Origin: an uncultured Clostridia bacterium
GTDB taxonomy: Bacteria; Bacillota; Clostridia; Oscillospirales; CAG-272
Direction: 5' to 3'
Assembly (NCBI GenBank): GCA_947624945.1
Contig: CANQMJ010000122.1
Coordinates: 1-7,346, forward strand
DNA length: 7,346 nt
Position numbers and translations under genes: made by a program. This document shows, one piece after another, positions 5,046 through 7,346 of the stretch (its first letter is position 1; each line of letters opens with the position of its first letter). Below the pieces are notes generated by a model that worked only from the letters and a program-made list of their open reading frames with translations, ran no database searches and was not told the DNA's origin.

Positions 5046-5089
5046 ATAGACAGCAAAAAATATTTTTTTCACATAAAGGAGACGATCTT

Positions 5090-5926
5090 ATGGACCAGTG
5101 CAAAGAAAAGGCGCTGCGCCGGACCGCAGCCGACGTGCGTCTCGGCATCATCGAAGCCGTTTACAACGCCAAGTCGGGTCATCCGGGCGGTTCGCTCTCG
5201 ATCGCGGACGTGCTCACATACCTCTACTTCGAGGAAATGAACATAGACCCCAAGAATCCGAAGTGGGAGGACCGCGACCGCTTCGTGCTTTCGAAGGGTC
5301 ATACGTCGCCCGCCCTCTACTCCGTGCTCGCGCATCGCGGCTACTTCCCCGTCGAGGACCTGCCGACGTTCCGTCACACGGGCAGCTATCTCCAGGGTCA
5401 CCCCGATATGAAGGGCGTACCGGGCGTCGATATGTCGTCGGGCTCGCTCGGACAGGGCTTCTCCGTCGCATGCGGAATGGCGCTCGCGGCTAAGCTGTCG
5501 GGCAAGTCGTACCGCGTATACACCGCCGTCGGCGACGGCGAGAGCGAGGAGGGTCAGATATGGGAGGCTGCGATGTTCGCCGCTCACTATCACCTCGACA
5601 ATCTCGTTCTCATCATCGACTGGAACGGACTGCAGATCGACGGACGCATCACGGACGTCATGAATCCGACGCCGCACGACGAAAAGCTGCGCGCGTTCGG
5701 CTGGAACGTCATCTCCATCGACGCGCACGATTTTAACGCAATCGAGGCAGCGTTCGCGCTCGCTCGCGGACACAAGGGACAGCCGACCGCCATCATTGCC
5801 AAGTCGACGAAGGGCAAAGGAGTCTCGTTCATGGAAGATCAGGCGGGCTGGCACGGCAAAGCGCCGAATGCGGAGCAGTACGAGGTCGCGAAAGCGGAGC
5901 TCACAGCCGCGCGCGACGCTATATAA
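5090..5926 (+). CDS. tkt: Transketolase, N-terminal (ThDP-binding) subunit, 278 aa
   Basis: N-terminal half of a split transketolase. With its partner it transfers two-carbon ketol units between sugar phosphates in the non-oxidative pentose phosphate pathway, in the cytoplasm. It carries the pyrophosphate-side thiamine diphosphate domain: SGHPGG with His31, LSKGHTSPALY with His71, GSLGQG (118-123), and the Mg/ThDP motif GDGESEEG (148-155) ending near Asn179 in IDWNGLQ. KGKGVSFMED and WHGKAP (His255) near the C-terminus are also typical. The length of about 280 aa is normal for split N-subunits; single-chain enzymes are about 650 aa. The second half is the next gene, 18 bp downstream. Splitting is common in Clostridia and archaea and is not a frameshift, because each gene has its own good ribosome binding site. 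P2 drives the operon. Confidence 0.97.
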   Translation: MDQCKEKALRRTAADVRLGIIEAVYNAKSGHPGGSLSIADVLTYLYFEEMNIDPKNPKWEDRDRFVLSKGHTSPALYSVLAHRGYFPVEDLPTFRHTGSYLQGHPDMKGVPGVDMSSGSLGQGFSVACGMALAAKLSGKSYRVYTAVGDGESEEGQIWEAAMFAAHYHLDNLVLIIDWNGLQIDGRITDVMNPTPHDEKLRAFGWNVISIDAHDFNAIEAAFALARGHKGQPTAIIAKSTKGKGVSFMEDQAGWHGKAPNAEQYEVAKAELTAARDAI

Positions 5927-5944
5927 ATAAGGAGGACGACTGAA

Positions 5945-6886
5945 ATGGCAGAAGCAATAGCGACAAGAGAAGCATACGGCAAGGCGCTCGCCGAATTCGG
6001 CGCCAAGTACGATAAGCTCGTCGTCCTCGACGCCGACCTCGCAAACGCGACGAAGACGGATACGTTCAAGAAGGTGTTCCCGGGGCGCCACTTCGACTGC
6101 GGCATCGCGGAAGCGAACATGATGTGCGTGGCGGCGGGACTTTCGACAGCGGGCTATATCCCGTTCGCGTCCACGTTCGCGATGTTCGCGTCCGGGAGAG
6201 CGTTCGAGCAGGTGCGCAATTCGATCGGTTATCCGCACCTGAACGTCAAGATCGGCGCGACGCACGCGGGCATCACGGTCGGTGAGGACGGCGCGTCCCA
6301 TCAGTGCAACGAGGACATCGCCCTCATGCGCACTATCCCCGGCATGACGATAATCAACCCGTCCGACGCGGTCGAGGCGCGCGCGGCGGTCGAGGCGGCA
6401 ATCAACTACTACGGCCCCGTCTACATGCGCTTCGGCAGAATGGCGGTGCCGGTCATAAACGACACGCCCGACTACAAATTCGAGCTCGGCAAGGGCATAC
6501 AGCTCGCGGACGGGAAAGACGTCACGATCATCGCGACGGGACTGTGCGTCGAGCCGGCGCTCCGCGCACGCGAGCTGCTCGCAAACGAGGGGGTATCGGC
6601 GCGCGTCGTCAACATCCACACGATAAAGCCGCTCGACGAGGAGATCGTCCTGCGCGCGGCGGCGGAGACGGGCGCGATCGTGACGGCGGAGGAGGCGACC
6701 GTTATCGGCGGTCTCGGCGGCGCCGTGGCGGAGCTTCTCTCCGAGAAGCGCCCAACGCCGGTCGTAAAACTCGGCGTCAACGACGTGTTCGGCAAGTCGG
6801 GACCGGCGAAGGAACTCGTCGTTCTGTTCGGGTTCACGGCGGAGAATATCGCCGCGAAGGCGAAAGCGGCTATCGCGCTCAAATAA
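5945..6886 (+). CDS. tkt: Transketolase, C-terminal (pyrimidine-binding) subunit, 313 aa
   Basis: Second half of the split transketolase. The ThDP active site forms at the interface with the N-subunit. The pyrimidine-binding domain covers about residues 5-170. DCGIAEANMM contains the probable catalytic Glu56, which activates the cofactor aminopyrimidine ring, and VGEDGASHQCNEDIALMRTIPG (112-133) is a hallmark. The C-terminal domain (about 190-313) includes VTIIATG, ARVVNIHTIKPLD and the conserved end with GGLGGAVAELL and GVNDVFGKSG. AAGGAGG (5929-5935) lies 9 nt before the ATG. Length is normal for split C-subunits. A homologous 1-deoxyxylulose-5-phosphate synthase is single-chain and longer, so the paired subunit layout favours transketolase. 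The coding sequence is GC-rich, which creates long antisense open frames without meaning. Confidence 0.97.
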   Translation: MAEAIATREAYGKALAEFGAKYDKLVVLDADLANATKTDTFKKVFPGRHFDCGIAEANMMCVAAGLSTAGYIPFASTFAMFASGRAFEQVRNSIGYPHLNVKIGATHAGITVGEDGASHQCNEDIALMRTIPGMTIINPSDAVEARAAVEAAINYYGPVYMRFGRMAVPVINDTPDYKFELGKGIQLADGKDVTIIATGLCVEPALRARELLANEGVSARVVNIHTIKPLDEEIVLRAAAETGAIVTAEEATVIGGLGGAVAELLSEKRPTPVVKLGVNDVFGKSGPAKELVVLFGFTAENIAAKAKAAIALK

Positions 6887-6900
6887 TAGGCAAAAGGTGC

Positions 6901-6936
6901 AAAAATCCGTGGAGATTTGACAAAATCTCCACGGAT
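6901..6936. terminator. Shared intrinsic terminator between convergent genes
   Basis: ATCCGTGGAGATTT (6905-6918) pairs perfectly with 6923-6936 around a 4-nt loop, a 14-bp stem. On the minus strand the stem is followed by a T-run (complement of A6901-6904), so it is a classic terminator for the dipicolinate synthase gene. On the plus strand the sequence after the stem is only moderately T-rich (ATCTTGCAATTT). It lies 14 bp past the transketolase stop, so it probably serves both directions. Confidence 0.85.
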
Positions 6937-6939
6937 ATC

Positions 6940-6968
6940 TTGCAATTTCGGGTAAAATGCGCTATAAT
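6940..6968 (+). promoter_or_regulatory. Promoter-like sequence antisense to dpaB
   Basis: TTGCAA (6940-6945), a 17-nt spacer and a perfect TATAAT (6963-6968), facing right into the 3' end of the minus-strand dipicolinate synthase gene. It lies just after the terminator stem. The -35 matches consensus at 4 of 6 positions. The region is AT-rich around a stop codon, so the match may be chance. Confidence 0.35.
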
Positions 6969-6971
6969 TTA

Positions 6972-7346
6972 TTATAGAAATAACGGACGGAGCTGGCGCT
7001 CCTCCATCGCGGCGTCGAGCGCGTCGGGCAAAAGCGAAAACTCCGCGACGAGCGAATGAGGCTTTCGCGCCACGTCGTCCTGACGCATCGGCACGAAATA
7101 GACGTGCTTGCGCACGCACATCTCGCCGATATTGGACAGATTGCCCGCGAGGGCGTCGTTGGTGGCGAGCGCGAGCAGGAGCGGACGGTCGCAGCGCAGA
7201 TGCGCCTTGCACGCCATCGTCACGGGCGTATCCGTGACCGAATGCGCGAGCTTGGCGAGCGTGTTGCCCGTACACGGGCAGACGACGAGCGCCTCAAGCG
7301 GACGCGCGGGACCGAGCGGCTCCGCGTCCCGTATCGTCAAAACGGG
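6972..7346 (-). CDS. dpaB: Dipicolinate synthase subunit B, C-terminal 124 residues
   Basis: C-terminal part of DpaB (SpoVFB), the flavoprotein-family subunit of dipicolinate synthase. With DpaA it converts the lysine-pathway intermediate dihydrodipicolinate or its precursor to dipicolinic acid in the mother cell during sporulation. The product accumulates in the spore core as calcium-DPA. The visible residues include DAEPLGP, VVCPCTGNTLAKLAHSVTDTPVTMACKAHLR (the flavin-binding-type signature of this family) and LATNDALAGNLSNIG, then VYFVPMRQDD and KPHSLVAEF, and end RPLFL. The frame is open to the window edge, so the real start is outside. An in-frame TTG at 7338-7340 lies inside the conserved region and is not the start. 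The family is about 200 aa, so about 75 residues are missing. dpaA would be expected upstream, to the right. A sporulation-sigma promoter is expected there too but is not visible. Confidence 0.95.
   Translation of the reverse strand, partial: PVLTIRDAEPLGPARPLEALVVCPCTGNTLAKLAHSVTDTPVTMACKAHLRCDRPLLLALATNDALAGNLSNIGEMCVRKHVYFVPMRQDDVARKPHSLVAEFSLLPDALDAAMEERQLRPLFL

Noticed and set aside
5069..6619. 516-codon open frame on the minus strand opposite the transketolase genes
   Set aside because: It spans two well-identified plus-strand genes and their gap. The product is Arg/Asp/Val-rich low-complexity sequence typical of antisense frames in GC-rich DNA, and no domain is visible.
5090..6886. 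Transketolase broken by a frameshift or stop
   Set aside because: Each half has its own ribosome binding site, usual subunit length and complete motifs. Split transketolases are normal in Clostridia.

Overview
This window most likely comes from a GC-rich, endospore-forming Firmicute of class Clostridia. Three things suggest this: the C-terminal two thirds of a dipicolinate synthase flavoprotein subunit (spore core DPA synthesis) at the right edge, a transketolase split into separate N- and C-terminal subunit genes, and Clostridia-style extracytoplasmic lipoproteins next to an ABC transporter. I cannot assign a genus from the sequence alone.

Left part (1-3100, minus strand): a probable operon reading leftward. 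A good sigma-A promoter (TTGACA-18-TATAGT with an extended -10) and a roughly 105-nt leader precede a 424-aa lipoprotein gene, then a 502-aa lipoprotein gene, then the first 44 codons of an ABC-transporter ATPase with an intact Walker A motif. The gaps are 25 and 12 bp, and each Shine-Dalgarno lies at or next to the upstream stop. The two lipoproteins are diverged tandem paralogues. Both have beta-propeller-like repeats and the same C-x4-C-x-H-x4-C motif.

Middle part (about 3100-5089): a long non-coding stretch interrupted by an insertion sequence. It holds two diverged copies of a roughly 70-bp repeat, a perfect 17-bp-stem hairpin, and a near-consensus promoter (P1) driving a short orphan transcript that ends in a terminator-like hairpin. 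A 1056-bp IS element with 26-bp imperfect terminal inverted repeats follows, flanked by perfect 26-bp direct repeats. It encodes one 310-aa DDE transposase whose gene contains two neighbouring perfect palindromes of 20 and 34 bp. The IS sits just upstream of the transketolase promoter (P2), which closely resembles P1 from its -35 into its predicted start.

Right part (5090-7346): the two transketolase subunit genes form a tight plus-strand operon for the non-oxidative pentose phosphate pathway. They converge on the dipicolinate synthase subunit B gene (minus strand), with a strong shared stem-loop terminator between them. A promoter-like sequence facing antisense into dpaB follows the terminator.

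The most unusual signals are the perfect palindromes inside the transposase gene, the 26-bp target duplication around a single-ORF DDE element, the twin promoters with an orphan transcript, and the Cys/His motif shared by the two lipoproteins.
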